From NCBI GenBank assembly GCA_031280375.1, contig JAITGU010000176.1:1-38927 (forward strand): a stretch of DNA of 38,927 nt. Direction: 5' to 3'. The stretch is from Candidatus Methanovirga procula (lineage in GTDB: Archaea; Methanobacteriota; Methanobacteria; Methanobacteriales; Methanobacteriaceae). The notes beneath the pieces are model-generated. The model saw only the letters and a list, made by a program, of their open reading frames with translations, ran no database searches and had not been told where the DNA came from. The translations under genes and the position numbers were made by a program. Below are positions 11,391-21,072 of this stretch, piece after piece (position 1 is the first letter of the stretch; each line of letters starts with the position of its first letter).

Positions 11391-12266
11391 ATGGATCCTT
11401 TGACATTGGGTGTTGTTGCATTAATGGGTGCGGCTGCTACTATTGCTGGAGCATCAGAAGATTTAGAATCTGATGTAGGTTCTCAGAGTAACCCTAACTC
11501 ACAAGTTCAGCTTGCTCCTCAAATGGGACATTTACACAGATTTTTGAATAAGGCAACCTCTGGTGAACCAGTTGCTTATGGTACATGGTGTGGTATTGCA
11601 GGAACTGTTGCATTTGTTTTAATTAATTTACATTTAATACCGATTTTTGCTATAGCTATTGGTGCTGCTGTTGGTGCTTTGGTTCATGTAGTTTACACAA
11701 TTACTTCTCATATGGGCAGGATTGTAAGTCAATCCCAATTTGAACAACCGTTATTTATGGATGCTTTAATGCAAGCATTAGGACCTATTGCTGGTCATGG
11801 TTTTATAACCTCTTTCTGTATTGTAGGTATTAGTTCTCTGATGATCATGCCAATTAATGGTAATCCTTTACATACCTTCCCCCTTCCACTATTGGCTGTT
11901 TTATGGGGTATTACACTCGGTGCGATTGGTTCTTCAACTGGAGATGTACATTATGGTGCTGAAAGAGAATATCAGCAGTACCCATTCGGTGGAGGTATTC
12001 CAGTGGCTATTCATGGTGATATAACTACTAAAGCTGAATTAGGTGCAAGAAACTCTATTGATGTAGGTAACTTCTGTGCTAAGTTTGGTGGACCTTTAAC
12101 TGGTTTTTGTTTTGGTGCTGTTGTATTTTTGAGCTTTTGGATAACTGTTGTATTTGGATTATTAGGCGGTTTAATCGTTGGTCTTATTATAGTTCTAACT
12201 CTTATTATTCTAAATGAGAGAATGGAGAGTTTTGCAAGAAATAAATATGGACCATATAAAGAATAA
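11391..12266 (+). CDS. mtrE: Tetrahydromethanopterin S-methyltransferase subunit E
   Basis: Integral membrane subunit of the Na+-translocating methyl-H4MPT:CoM methyltransferase. Translation from ATG 11391 gives 291 residues starting MDPLTLGVVALMGAAATIAG, as in the family. An upstream TTG at 11370 reads through the Shine-Dalgarno GGAGG and is rejected. The conserved SDVGSQSNPNSQVQLAPQMG and SGEPVAYGTWCG segments are followed by several membrane helices (about 75-105, 135-160, 165-185, 235-275) and a charged C-terminal tail. It is the first gene of mtrEDCBAFGH. Confidence 0.95.
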   Translation: MDPLTLGVVALMGAAATIAGASEDLESDVGSQSNPNSQVQLAPQMGHLHRFLNKATSGEPVAYGTWCGIAGTVAFVLINLHLIPIFAIAIGAAVGALVHVVYTITSHMGRIVSQSQFEQPLFMDALMQALGPIAGHGFITSFCIVGISSLMIMPINGNPLHTFPLPLLAVLWGITLGAIGSSTGDVHYGAEREYQQYPFGGGIPVAIHGDITTKAELGARNSIDVGNFCAKFGGPLTGFCFGAVVFLSFWITVVFGLLGGLIVGLIIVLTLIILNERMESFARNKYGPYKE

Positions 12267-12282
12267 TTAGGAGGTTTCAATT

Positions 12283-12987
12283 ATGGATCCTATAACTTTA
12301 ATTTTATTCATTACTGTTGGTGGAATTCTCATTGGTGGAGGTGTGCACTTCATACCTGTGGGAGGTGCTCCTGCGGCTATGGCAACAGCTACTGGTGTTG
12401 GAACTGGTACTGCAATGCTTGCAGCAGGTGCTGGATTAACTGGATTAATTACAGCAGCATCTATGATGGGTCAACCACCTTGGATGATTGCTTTGGCTGG
12501 TGCAGTTGGAGCAATGATGATGATGGGAATTACAATGTTAGTTGCTAACTTGATTTATGTTTTTGGTGTTGGTGTTGTACCTTCTTCTGCTAAAGTTGAA
12601 GTTGATCCAATCACTGGTAGAAATCAAGAAAAATATGTGACTCCTGGTACTGAAGGTCATGGTATTCCTACAGTGTGCTTTGTTAGTGGTATCATTGGTG
12701 GTTTACTCGGTGGTGCTGGTGGAGGATTAGTGTACTATGCAATTAACAGTACTTTCGGTGGATTATCAAGTGTTAGTCCAGAAATTGCTGGTGGTTTAGC
12801 AGCTATTGTAGCTGTAGGTATATTTTTCATAAACTCTGTTATTGCTTCATACAACATTGGAGGTACTATTGAAGGATTCCATGATCCTAAATTTAAGAGA
12901 ATTGGTAGTGGAATTGTTGCTTGTGGTATAGCTTCTGTTGTTATGGCTGTATTTGTCTATGTTTTAACTCTTGGAGGTGTTGTATAA
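12283..12987 (+). CDS. mtrD: Tetrahydromethanopterin S-methyltransferase subunit D
   Basis: Polytopic membrane subunit, 234 residues, start MDPITLILFITVGGILIGGGVHFIPVGGAPAA. It has about six hydrophobic segments and a conserved polar cytoplasmic loop VEVDPITGRNQEKYVTPGTEGHG around residues 105-127. AGGAGG precedes the ATG. The gene's TAA overlaps the mtrC ATG by one base (TAATG), so D and C are translationally coupled. It contributes to the membrane ion path together with MtrC and MtrE. Confidence 0.95.
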   Translation: MDPITLILFITVGGILIGGGVHFIPVGGAPAAMATATGVGTGTAMLAAGAGLTGLITAASMMGQPPWMIALAGAVGAMMMMGITMLVANLIYVFGVGVVPSSAKVEVDPITGRNQEKYVTPGTEGHGIPTVCFVSGIIGGLLGGAGGGLVYYAINSTFGGLSSVSPEIAGGLAAIVAVGIFFINSVIASYNIGGTIEGFHDPKFKRIGSGIVACGIASVVMAVFVYVLTLGGVV

Positions 12988-13820
12988 TGTCTGCTGCTGG
13001 TGGAGGTCCTGCTGGTTCCGCAATCTCTGGTGAATTATTACTTGCCATAGGTGTAATTGGAGGATTAGTTGGTATATACTTGGCTCCTATTAATCCTGTT
13101 ATTGGTCCAACTTTGGCTTCTCTTGGAGCTGTTTGTGCTATAGTATGGGGTGCAGATGCAATTAGAAGAGTTGCAAGTTATGGATTAGGTACAGGTGTGC
13201 CTTCTATTGGTTATATGTCTCTTTCTATTGGTATTATAGGATCATTAGCTGGTCTTGCATTAGCATCAAGTTCTTTATTAAAAGGATTTGGAATAGTTGG
13301 TCCTATTCTTGCTTTAGTCTTTTCAATGGTCTTAGGTTTAATCGTTGCTGTTATTGCAAAAGTGATTGTTAAAATGAAAATAGCTGTTTTAGAGAGATGC
13401 ACTGCTGAAATTGCTGGTGCTGCTGCATTATCTGTTCTTGGCTTTTCTGCAGCATTTGCAGGTAGCTATGACTTTGATAAAATATTGTCTCTTGTTGTAG
13501 GTCCTGGTTACATTGCGTTGTTCTTTATTATGAATACGATGGCTATTCAACATCCATTTAATGCATGTCTTGGTCCAAATGAGAATCAAGTAAGAACTCT
13601 TAAATTGGCAGGTGCAACTGGATTTTTAGCAATGGTTATTGCTGGTATTGTATCTATTGGAAATCCTGCTCTTCACTGGGCTGGAATTCCTGCAGCTTTA
13701 GTTATATCCATAGTTGGTGTAATTGGATGGGTTATATTCTTTAAATGTTATGTTTCAGCATCATATAAAGAAGCTGCATCTGTTAAATGGGCAGGATTAT
13801 GGCCTAAAGTTGAGGAATAG
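12987..13820 (+). CDS. mtrC: Tetrahydromethanopterin S-methyltransferase subunit C
   Basis: Membrane subunit of 277 residues with seven or eight helices. The longer frame opening at 12921 starts inside mtrD and reads the D sequence out of frame. The family start [10 protein letters not shown] at 12987 has GGAGG at 12973-12977, nine bases away. Recognisable segments are [21 protein letters not shown] and the [11 protein letters not shown]-like [20 protein letters not shown]. It is followed 11 bases later by mtrB. Confidence 0.94.
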   Translation: MSAAGGGPAGSAISGELLLAIGVIGGLVGIYLAPINPVIGPTLASLGAVCAIVWGADAIRRVASYGLGTGVPSIGYMSLSIGIIGSLAGLALASSSLLKGFGIVGPILALVFSMVLGLIVAVIAKVIVKMKIAVLERCTAEIAGAAALSVLGFSAAFAGSYDFDKILSLVVGPGYIALFFIMNTMAIQHPFNACLGPNENQVRTLKLAGATGFLAMVIAGIVSIGNPALHWAGIPAALVISIVGVIGWVIFFKCYVSASYKEAASVKWAGLWPKVEE

Positions 13821-13831
13821 GGGGGCAAAAT

Positions 13832-14164
13832 ATGGTTGAAATGTTACCTTTAATTAAAATAGTTCCTGAATATAGTCTGACCCTTGATCCATCTACTGGT
13901 TCAATTGGTGCAGCTCTTGGAAGGGAAGTTTTAATTTTATCAATGGATGATATTAATAAAGAAATCGAAACTTTAGAATTAGCAGCAAATGAATTAGTCA
14001 ATTCTTTAGATCCTAATACAGTTCCTATTGATGCTTTCCCAAAAAGGAAAGGCGTGTTCTTAACCGCTGGTCTTTTGACTAATATGGTTTATGGATTTTT
14101 ATTAGGTCTTTTAGTATTGTTTGCTGTAATTCCAGTATTACACTTTTATCTGGGGGTTTTATAG
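13832..14164 (+). CDS. mtrB: Tetrahydromethanopterin S-methyltransferase subunit B
   Basis: Small subunit (110 residues) with a soluble N-terminal part ([20 protein letters not shown], then [19 protein letters not shown]-like residues) and one C-terminal membrane helix, about residues 78-108 ([20 protein letters not shown]). A GGGGG run precedes the ATG. The stop abuts the mtrA ATG directly, so B and A are coupled. Confidence 0.93.
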   Translation: MVEMLPLIKIVPEYSLTLDPSTGSIGAALGREVLILSMDDINKEIETLELAANELVNSLDPNTVPIDAFPKRKGVFLTAGLLTNMVYGFLLGLLVLFAVIPVLHFYLGVL

Positions 14165-14890
14165 ATGGTAGACAAAAAGGCCACTACGGACACTTGGCCT
14201 TCTGTAAATGGAGATTATATTACAGGAAATCCTGAAAGCCCTGTTGCTGTTGTAACACTCGCATCTCACAATGAAGATGTTCCTGCTGCAGCAGGTGCTT
14301 CTATTGCAGGACCTTGTAAAACAGAAAATCTTGGTGTTGAAAAGGTTGTTGCAAATATTATTTCTAATCCGAATATTAGATTTTTGATATTATGTGGGTC
14401 TGAAGTTCAAGGACATATTACAGGTCAAAGTATTGAAGCATTACATCAAAATGGTGTAGATCCTGAAAAAAGAAGTATTGTTGGTGCAACTGGTGCTATT
14501 CCTTATGTTGAAAACATACCTGATGAAGGAATTGAAAGATTCCAACAACAAGTTGAAATTGTGAACTTGGTTGATGTGGAAGATGCTGGTCAAATCGAAG
14601 CTAAAGTAAAAGAATGTATAGAAAAAGATCCAGGTGCTTTTGAAGAAGAAGCTCTTCTTATTTCTGTAGATGATAAAGGTGGAGATGATGATGATGACGG
14701 TGAAGAAGTCAGACCTGTATCTGCTGAGACAGCATTAATTGAAGCACGTATGAGAAATATTCAGACTCAAATTAAGTTGGTTGGTGCTGTTCAAAGAACA
14801 TTTTCTGGAATTTATGCTGGAAAAGTCCAAGGTATAATGATTGGGCTTGTTGTCACCATAATATTTGGATGCATAGCTATGTATATTTAA
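14165..14890 (+). CDS. mtrA: Tetrahydromethanopterin S-methyltransferase subunit A (corrinoid subunit)
   Basis: Carries the cobamide that accepts the methyl group from methyl-H4MPT and passes it to coenzyme M. The 241-residue product keeps His84 in [13 protein letters not shown], equivalent to the histidine that ligates cobalt in characterised MtrA. The soluble domain (about 1-170) is joined by an acidic linker with five consecutive aspartates at 174-178 to a C-terminal membrane helix (about 220-241). The Asp run is a feature of this linker, not of the catalytic domain. It sits between mtrB and mtrF in the usual order. Confidence 0.96.
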   Translation: MVDKKATTDTWPSVNGDYITGNPESPVAVVTLASHNEDVPAAAGASIAGPCKTENLGVEKVVANIISNPNIRFLILCGSEVQGHITGQSIEALHQNGVDPEKRSIVGATGAIPYVENIPDEGIERFQQQVEIVNLVDVEDAGQIEAKVKECIEKDPGAFEEEALLISVDDKGGDDDDDGEEVRPVSAETALIEARMRNIQTQIKLVGAVQRTFSGIYAGKVQGIMIGLVVTIIFGCIAMYI

Positions 14891-14906
14891 TAGGAGGTTT
14901 TATAGA

Positions 14907-15113
14907 ATGGTTAAATTTTCAAATAAACCTAATATAAAAGGTATTAGAAGTGTTGCTGAAGATGCTAATTACAAATCCAAATTAATTGGTAGAGATGGAA
15001 GATTATTTGCTGGTTTGATCAGCACACGTGTAACTGGTATGACATATGGTGTAATTCTTGCTTTTGTTTTGGCTTTAGTAATTCCATTATTAGTCAAGTT
15101 ATGCGGCGGTTAA
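14907..15113 (+). CDS. mtrF: Tetrahydromethanopterin S-methyltransferase subunit F
   Basis: 68 residues. The conserved head SNKPNIKGIRSVAEDANYKS, then KLIGRDGRLFAGLISTRVTG, is followed by one C-terminal helix (about 45-66). Length and order match MtrF of Methanobacteriales. AGGAGG lies ten bases or so upstream of the ATG. MtrF shares similarity with the N-terminal half of MtrA-associated membrane segments and is a single-span subunit of the complex. Confidence 0.92.
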   Translation: MVKFSNKPNIKGIRSVAEDANYKSKLIGRDGRLFAGLISTRVTGMTYGVILAFVLALVIPLLVKLCGG

Positions 15114-15129
15114 TTAAGAGGTGTATTAA

Positions 15130-15363
15130 ATGTCTGATGAAAATACAGTGCCAAGGGTACTTGTTTCTGTTGATGATTTCAATAAAGCTAATGAAAAATT
15201 AGATGAGATTGAAGAAAATGTTGAGTTTGCTGTTGGTGAATATTATCAAAGATTAGGTCAACAAATGGGTAGAGACATTGGTATAGTATATGGTATATTA
15301 ATAGGCATAATAATAATAGTTGTAATGCAGTCCTTCTTTACATACTTTTTTAGAGGGCTTTAA
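15130..15363 (+). CDS. mtrG: Tetrahydromethanopterin S-methyltransferase subunit G
   Basis: 77-residue single-span subunit. A charged helical N-terminus ([20 protein letters not shown], then [20 protein letters not shown]) leads to a C-terminal membrane helix ([19 protein letters not shown]). GAGGTG lies upstream of the ATG. It is placed between mtrF and mtrH as expected. Confidence 0.93.
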   Translation: MSDENTVPRVLVSVDDFNKANEKLDEIEENVEFAVGEYYQRLGQQMGRDIGIVYGILIGIIIIVVMQSFFTYFFRGL

Positions 15364-15388
15364 TGCTCTAAGGTGGAGGTTTTTATAA

Positions 15389-16321
15389 ATGTTTAGATTT
15401 GATAAAGAACAAGAAGTTTTAGATATTGCTGGCGTGAAAATTGGGGGTCAGCCAGGTGAATATCCAACAGTTTTAGCAGGAACCATTTTTTATGGTGGAC
15501 ATAATATTATTAGTGATGAGAAAGCAGGTGTTTTTGATAAAGATGCTGCAGAAGGTAGAATAAAAACAATGGAAGAAATGTCTGATGTGACTAAAAATCC
15601 ATGTTTAGTTCAAGTTTTTGGTCAAACAGAAGAAGCTTTAGTTAAATATTTGGAATTTGTAGGTGACTTCACTGATGCACCTTTCCTTATAGATTCTACT
15701 TCTGGTGCTGCAAGAGTTGCTGGTGCTAAATATGTTTCTGAAGCTGGTTTAGAAGAAAGAGGTATTTATAACTCTATTAACATGGCGGCAGAAGCAGATG
15801 AAATTGAAGCAGTTAAAGAATCTGCATTAACTGCATCTATTGTTTTAGGTTTTAATCCAATGAATCCTACTGTTGAAGGTAAAATTGGTATATGGGAAAC
15901 TGGTGATGGAACAATCGATCAAGGTTTACTCCCATTATCTGAGTCCTGTGGTATTACTAAACCATTAATGGATACTGCTGTAACACCTCTTGGTCAAGGT
16001 GCAGGAGTAGCTGTTAGAACTTCATTTGCAGTTAAAAGTAAATGGGGATTACCAGTTGGTTCTGGTATTCACAATGTACCTTCTGCATGGGATTGGTTAA
16101 GAACATACAAAAAGGAAAACAAAGAAGCATGGCCTGTTTGTGATATTGGTTCAAACATTGTTCAACAGATGGCTGGTGGAGACTTCGTACTTTTCGGTCC
16201 TATTGAAAATGCTAAAATTGCATTCCCTGCTTGTGCTATGGCAGATATATTCTTAGCTGAAGCAGCTAAAGATATAGGCACTGAACCTGTAGAAGATCAT
16301 CCAATAAACTTCATGATTTAA
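15389..16321 (+). CDS. mtrH: Tetrahydromethanopterin S-methyltransferase subunit H
   Basis: Soluble TIM-barrel methyltransferase subunit that moves the methyl group from methyl-H4MPT to the corrinoid on MtrA. It has 310 residues starting MFRFDKEQEVLDIAGVKIGG. Family segments include GTIFYGGHNIISDEKAGVFD, KNPCLVQVFGQTEEAL, APFLIDSTSGAARVAG, YNSINMAAEADEIEAV and the C-terminal GGDFVLFGPIENA. GGAGGT precedes the start. It is the last gene of the mtr operon and is followed by a hairpin terminator. Confidence 0.96.
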   Translation: MFRFDKEQEVLDIAGVKIGGQPGEYPTVLAGTIFYGGHNIISDEKAGVFDKDAAEGRIKTMEEMSDVTKNPCLVQVFGQTEEALVKYLEFVGDFTDAPFLIDSTSGAARVAGAKYVSEAGLEERGIYNSINMAAEADEIEAVKESALTASIVLGFNPMNPTVEGKIGIWETGDGTIDQGLLPLSESCGITKPLMDTAVTPLGQGAGVAVRTSFAVKSKWGLPVGSGIHNVPSAWDWLRTYKKENKEAWPVCDIGSNIVQQMAGGDFVLFGPIENAKIAFPACAMADIFLAEAAKDIGTEPVEDHPINFMI

Positions 16322-16369
16322 ATAAATATTTTTTTCTTTTTAATTATAAGTTTGGATGACTAAATTTTT

Positions 16370-16416
16370 AGATAGATGCTAAATTTTATTTTTCATCTAT
16401 CTTATTTTTTTATTTT
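16370..16416 (+). terminator. mtr operon terminator
   Basis: A 9-bp perfect stem AGATAGATG (16370-16378) pairs with CATCTATCT (16394-16402) across a 15-base A/T loop. A T-rich run (TTATTTTTTTATTTT) follows immediately, about 50 bases after mtrH. Confidence 0.75.
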
Positions 16417-16571
16417 CATTTCATGCATTCATATTAAATCTTATCTTTTTTTGATGAATTCCCATAAATATATTAATAAAGAAATTGTAAATATTATAAG
16501 TTATTAAAATATTCGTTTTTTTTATTTTAGTAATATTACTATTAGTTAATAATTACTTAGGAGTTCTTTTT

Positions 16572-17654
16572 TTGTTGGATATTGTAATCGATGTGGTAGT
16601 TCTTATTGTATCTTTGATAATTGTTATTAAATCCGCAGATGTTTTTATTGAGAATATTTCTTTAATTGGTGTTGCTCTTGGAGTATCCCAAATGTTATTA
16701 GGGGTCACTGCTGCAGCAATTGGAACTTCTTTACCTGAGTTTGGTTCAGCCTTATTGGCGATTTTGAATCATAGTTCTAATATGGGTGTTGGAATAGTTG
16801 TTGGATCTAATATCTGGAATGTGGCTGGAATATTTGGTATTACTGCTGCAGTAACTGGATTTGTTAAGGCGGATAAGAAGTCTTTGAATCGTGATGGTGT
16901 GGTAGCTGTTATCACAGGTTTATTGTTAATGTTTGTCATGATACTATCTGTTAAATTCACAAACCCATCAACTTTATCTAATAATGTGATTGGTGTTATA
17001 TCTTGTAGCATACCTATTATATTCGGATCATTAATTATGGTATTATTTTATTTATATTACTTTAAAATTTTGCTTAAAGATCAGAAAGAAGATTTAAATA
17101 GCTTCAAAAAAGAGGCTGCTGAAAGAATAGATGAAAGGCAAGACATTATTCTTGATTCATCATTGATTAATAGCAATCTTGAAAAAGAAAAAATTAAATC
17201 AAAGAATATTATTTTGGTGATTGTGTCTGTATTAGCCTTAGCTGTTGCTTGTGATTTATTAATTAATAGTGCAACTGAATTATCCCATATAATTGGTATT
17301 CCTGAGACTATTATGGCTTTATTTACATTATCTATCGGTACGAGCATACCTGAATTAGTTGTGACATTGTCTTCAGCTATGAAAGGTCTTCATGATTTAT
17401 CTTTAGGAACAATATTGGGTAGTGTTACTTTTAATATTTTGATACCAATTGGTCTTTTATCTTTTTTTAGTCATATTAATGTTGAAACACTTTCATTATA
17501 TTTTGATACTCCAGTGATGATATTGATTACAGCTTTGACTATTCTTATATTTAAATGGAATAATATGAGACTTAATAGAATTTCTGGTTTGTTTCTCATT
17601 GGAGTGTATGTTGTGTATGCTTATATAAGGATTTTCTTTTTAGGAGGATTATAA
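16572..17654 (+). CDS. CaCA-family sodium/calcium exchanger-like antiporter
   Basis: 360-residue membrane protein with the two inverted alpha-repeats that define the Ca2+:cation antiporter superfamily: GTSLPEFGSALLAIL with GSNIWNVAGIFGI in the first half, and GTSIPELVVTLSSAM with GSVTFNILIPIG in the second. The acidic residues in both G-T-S-x-P-E motifs are the expected ion ligands. There are about ten helices, with a charged cytoplasmic loop at 160-205. The start is a TTG (16572), supported by AGGAG at 16559-16563 eight bases upstream; a second TTG follows directly. The transported ion cannot be read from the sequence. Confidence 0.87.
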   Translation: MLDIVIDVVVLIVSLIIVIKSADVFIENISLIGVALGVSQMLLGVTAAAIGTSLPEFGSALLAILNHSSNMGVGIVVGSNIWNVAGIFGITAAVTGFVKADKKSLNRDGVVAVITGLLLMFVMILSVKFTNPSTLSNNVIGVISCSIPIIFGSLIMVLFYLYYFKILLKDQKEDLNSFKKEAAERIDERQDIILDSSLINSNLEKEKIKSKNIILVIVSVLALAVACDLLINSATELSHIIGIPETIMALFTLSIGTSIPELVVTLSSAMKGLHDLSLGTILGSVTFNILIPIGLLSFFSHINVETLSLYFDTPVMILITALTILIFKWNNMRLNRISGLFLIGVYVVYAYIRIFFLGGL

Positions 17655-17751
17655 CCTTTTTTTAATAATTTAACTTAATTTTATTAAATTTATTATTATA
17701 TTATTGTCATTATGGAAAAGTTTATAAATAAGTATTTATATAACTTAGTAC

Positions 17752-18563
17752 ATGATTTTAGAAGATTTAAAACCATGGCATGCACCGAACATTATTAAAA
17801 TACCAAATAGTCAGAAAATTTTAATCAAACATTTGAGTATTTATGAAATCAATGATTTTATAAAGCATTACCCAGATAAGGAAGTTGTAAAAATCATGAT
17901 TTTCTTAAAATCATTATATGAATTCGAAACTATAGCTGAATCAGCTAGAAAATTAGGATATAGATATGAAACTGGTTTAAGATGGCTTGAAAGATGGAAT
18001 GAGGAAGGATTCGAAGGAATAAAGTTCAAATGGGGTGATGGTAGACCATCAAAATTAACTGAAGGACAGCTCAAAGAATTGAAAGATGACATTATAAATA
18101 TGGAATCACGAACAACAAAACAGATACAAAAACATATATTAGATAAATGGAATGTAAATTATGCTACATCTTGGTTACCTACAGTTTTAAGAAGTATTGG
18201 TGCTAAATATGGTAAACCATACATGATTAACAATAAAGAGCCTGAAAATGCTGAAAAAATAATTCAGAGTCAAGTGAAAGAAATAAAAAAAGAATTTAAA
18301 GATAGAAAAATAGATGAAAAAGACCTAATTTTTGTTTTCATGGATAAATGCTCTTTTCAAAATACAGATAACTCGCAAAAAGTATGGTATTTTGGCGAAA
18401 ATAAAATTAAAAAAAATTTTTCTAAAGAATAGAGCTAAACATCCATCATGATAGAATCAAAGAAAAAGTTGTAAATGGATTTGAAAATCTTTTGAAATAT
18501 ACAAAGTGTGCTGAAAAATGGATTTACGAACATTGGACTTCAATAAACATTGGACTTCAATAA
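17752..18563 (+). pseudogene. Decayed IS630-family transposase
   Basis: The open part (17752-18432, 226 codons) has an N-terminal helix-turn-helix (ETIAESARKLGYRYETGLRW, then WNEEGFEGIK), the GDGRPSKLTEGQL linker typical of IS630, and the first catalytic-Asp segment FVFMDKCSFQ. It then runs into a stop after KKNFSKE. From 18438 another frame encodes HHDRIKEKVVNGFENLLKY and YEHWTSIN, the C-terminal end of the same family. The middle, including the second Asp and the Glu of the DDE triad, is therefore deleted. A 17-base tandem duplication at 18530-18563 later altered the extreme end. No terminal inverted repeats were found. The gene is dead. Confidence 0.8.
18530..18563. repeat. 17-bp tandem duplication in the transposase remnant
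   Basis: ACATTGGACTTCAATAA occurs twice head-to-tail (18530-18546 and 18547-18563). With one copy the remnant would end ...EHWTSIN and stop; the second copy changes the end to INIGLQ. The duplication therefore followed, or came with, loss of function. Confidence 0.85.
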
Positions 18564-18706
18564 ATTAAAAATTATAAAATATACCAAAAGACTATAATTC
18601 AAACTAATGTTTATTTACAATAAATTTATAATGTTTAATATATAAATTATATATTATTATGCCCTACTAATCTAATTATTATATTAATAATTAAAATGGT
18701 GTTGTT

Positions 18707-19147
18707 ATGTACAATAAGATCCTGGTTCCTACAATGGGTAAGTATATTTATCAATTAATGGATCATACTCTGAAGTTTGTTGATGACAGAGATGTTGAAA
18801 TCATTGCATTATATGTGGTTGATGATTCTGTTCCTTTTCTAATTCCAAATAGTGTGAAAGAGGAAATGATCGAAGAACTTAAATTAAAAGGAGGATATTT
18901 TTTAGATAAGTTTGAGGAATTATTGGATTTAAAAAATAATCCAAACATATCTCTTGAAAAAGTTTTAAAAAAAGGAAGTCCTGATGAAGTGATTGTCAAC
19001 TTTGCAAGAGAAAATGAAGTTCAAATGATAATTTTAGGCACTGGAAAAAGTATTGTTGATAAACATCTTTTAGGTAGTGTATCTGAAAAAGTAGTGCATC
19101 GTGCTCCATGTGATATATTTTTAGTAAGAACTGTTAATGATGATTAA
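18707..19147 (+). CDS. Universal stress protein (UspA family)
   Basis: 146-residue cytoplasmic UspA-fold protein. It starts MYNKILVPTMGKYIYQLMDH and ends with the nucleotide-binding signature ILGTGKSIVDKHLLGSVSEK followed by VVHRAPCDIFLVR, i.e. the G-x2-G-x9-G-S motif of the ATP-binding class. The first Asp of the usual LVPxDGS is replaced by PTMGK. A GGTG site precedes the ATG. It stands alone, with no adjacent partner to indicate its role. Confidence 0.88.
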   Translation: MYNKILVPTMGKYIYQLMDHTLKFVDDRDVEIIALYVVDDSVPFLIPNSVKEEMIEELKLKGGYFLDKFEELLDLKNNPNISLEKVLKKGSPDEVIVNFARENEVQMIILGTGKSIVDKHLLGSVSEKVVHRAPCDIFLVRTVNDD

Positions 19148-19572
19148 AATCATTAATACAAAATATATGATGCATTAGTAATTAAGATGAGAGAGATTAG
19201 AGCATGTAAATGTTTGATTTATTAATATTGCTCGATGTATTTATCATATCTATTGTTATAGTTAAGCTGATAAATTTGTAGATAATGTTGTTACAATAGG
19301 AAAAATAGTGGACATATCTCCAATGTAATTATCATTTAATTTTTTAAGATAGTTAATTTTAACTTATTAAAATTAAATTTTTATATAGTATTTTACCTAT
19401 TATTATAATATATTTTTGTTAAATTTTTCAAAAGATTTTAATATATTAAAACTGTTTAATTTTTAAATAATATTATATTGTTAAACACTATAAAATCTTA
19501 AATTCAATTTGAAGATATAGTTTGAAAAATAATAAATGATGGGTAAATGTAAATATTAAAATAGTGATTAAA
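19148..19572. other. Intergenic region with a possible gene scrap
   Basis: 425 bases, mostly A/T. At 19266-19328 a short frame reads ADKFVDNVVTIGKIVDISPM before a stop. It looks protein-like but has no start and is too short to assign, so it may be the tail of a lost gene. The remainder shows only poly-A/T runs and presumably the promoter of the marker 14 gene. Confidence 0.3.
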
Positions 19573-21033
19573 ATGTCTTTACTTAAAAAATTTTTCGCAG
19601 CTAAACCAACAATTGCGGAAAGCAAATACAAGAAAATTTCAGATGTTTTAACCTCTGGGTTTGCATCTAAAACTGTAGGTGCAGGTTATGCAATGAAGCC
19701 TGATGTTTACTATATTTCTGCATCAGTTGAACTTGGAAACACAACTACAAAATGTATTATTATTGCGACTAACTTAAATACAAGTCATAGCTATATAATT
19801 AATAAAACAGTTAAAATGACCAGGGATATACGGTCACCTAAAGAAGGAGAAGAAGTTTTTGGTAAAACTGTTTGGGGCATTGAATTAACAAAAGAATCAG
19901 TCGCTGAAATGGTTAAAGATACAATCAATCAATGCTTAAAAACTGCCAATATTGATGTGAATGAGAATTTAGATTTTGTTGTTAGGTCAACAGGTGTAAC
20001 AGCAGGATTTAAAACTACGGAAGAAGTAGGAAAGCTGATAATTGCTTTAGCTAATGGATGTTTGGATGCTGGCATTCCTCCAAGTAAAATGGCTCCAGCA
20101 ATGTCTACAAGTTCATTACCAAAGAGAATTAGAGATTATTCTTTATTGGATATGGTCGTGTTTGATGGTGCTGTTGTCAGTGTTCTACCGCCAAAAGGAA
20201 AAGAAGTTGTTGCTAATGAAATGGAAGGGGAACTTGTAACTGCAGGCATAAAACTTGGTGCAAAATGGACTGATGTAGATTATAGAAATCCCTGTGTTTC
20301 CATAGATTTTGGTTCAACATTAGCTGGTAGAGTAGTAAACAATGCTGAACCATATGCTAACACAGTTGGGAATTTTTTAGGTTTAGCAGGAATAATAGCT
20401 GATTCACTTGTTAAAGGCTCAGGACAAGTCGATAAGGATGGTGGAGCAGCGATAGATTTATATTCTAAAAGTGTGCTTAAAAAATCTGATTGGAAGAAGG
20501 CTGAATCAGATGCTGATAAGGTTCATAAGTTAATAGATATTAGAAAAGTTCCAATGGATGCTGATAGATTTGGGACTGTCCCTTTGGACCCTATTGCGGC
20601 TAAAACTGCAGGGACAACATTAATAGGGTGTGATGTTGGATTTAATGGTGATAAACTTCAAGACCTCATGGATTTAGGTCGAGAACTTTATGAAGAATCA
20701 GGTTTACCTACATTATTTGCTACTATGGATCATGTAACAGCTTTAATAGTGGAAAGAGTTCTTGATGTTGCATTTAAAGAAGATATAATATCTGAAGGTT
20801 CTGTACTTGGAATCACAGGAAGAGCAGGAATTACAGGTAAAAAACCAGAATTAATTTTTGATCTTGTTAAAGACAAATTCAAAGACACTGTGTTCGTATC
20901 TGATGGTTTAGCTTTAGGAACAGCTATAATGGCAAGATGTATGAATTCAATGGGAACTCCTAAAGCACCAATCGGTGGAAGTCAAGGGAAACGCTGTATA
21001 TTGACTGAAAGAGTTAATTTACAAAAAAGATGA
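19573..21033 (+). CDS. Methanogenesis marker protein 14 (ASKHA-like)
   Basis: 486 residues from ATG 19573; a GTG three codons earlier is the alternative start. It is recognised as methanogenesis marker 14, a family restricted to methanogens. Two actin/Hsp70-like phosphate-binding motifs are visible: SVELGNTTTKCIII (about residues 51-64) and SIDFGSTLAGRVV (about 243-255). Further glycine-rich segments follow (GITGRAGITGKKPE, SDGLALGTAIMARCM), consistent with an ASKHA ATPase fold. The biochemical role is not established. It stands alone between UspA and a long gene-poor region, with no clear Shine-Dalgarno site. Confidence 0.85.
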   Translation: MSLLKKFFAAKPTIAESKYKKISDVLTSGFASKTVGAGYAMKPDVYYISASVELGNTTTKCIIIATNLNTSHSYIINKTVKMTRDIRSPKEGEEVFGKTVWGIELTKESVAEMVKDTINQCLKTANIDVNENLDFVVRSTGVTAGFKTTEEVGKLIIALANGCLDAGIPPSKMAPAMSTSSLPKRIRDYSLLDMVVFDGAVVSVLPPKGKEVVANEMEGELVTAGIKLGAKWTDVDYRNPCVSIDFGSTLAGRVVNNAEPYANTVGNFLGLAGIIADSLVKGSGQVDKDGGAAIDLYSKSVLKKSDWKKAESDADKVHKLIDIRKVPMDADRFGTVPLDPIAAKTAGTTLIGCDVGFNGDKLQDLMDLGRELYEESGLPTLFATMDHVTALIVERVLDVAFKEDIISEGSVLGITGRAGITGKKPELIFDLVKDKFKDTVFVSDGLALGTAIMARCMNSMGTPKAPIGGSQGKRCILTERVNLQKR

Positions 21034-21072
21034 TTTTTTTGTTATTATTGATCAGTTTTTGTTTAAATAGTT

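Noticed and set aside
12921-12986. Upstream extension of mtrC overlapping mtrD
   Set aside because: The extra 22 residues are mtrD sequence read out of frame (cysteine/tryptophan-rich). GGAGG and the family start [10 protein letters not shown] support 12987.
19266-19328. ADKFVDNVVTIGKIVDISPM fragment as a small gene
   Set aside because: No start codon, preceded by a stop and only about 20 codons long; at most a scrap, mentioned within the intergenic entry.
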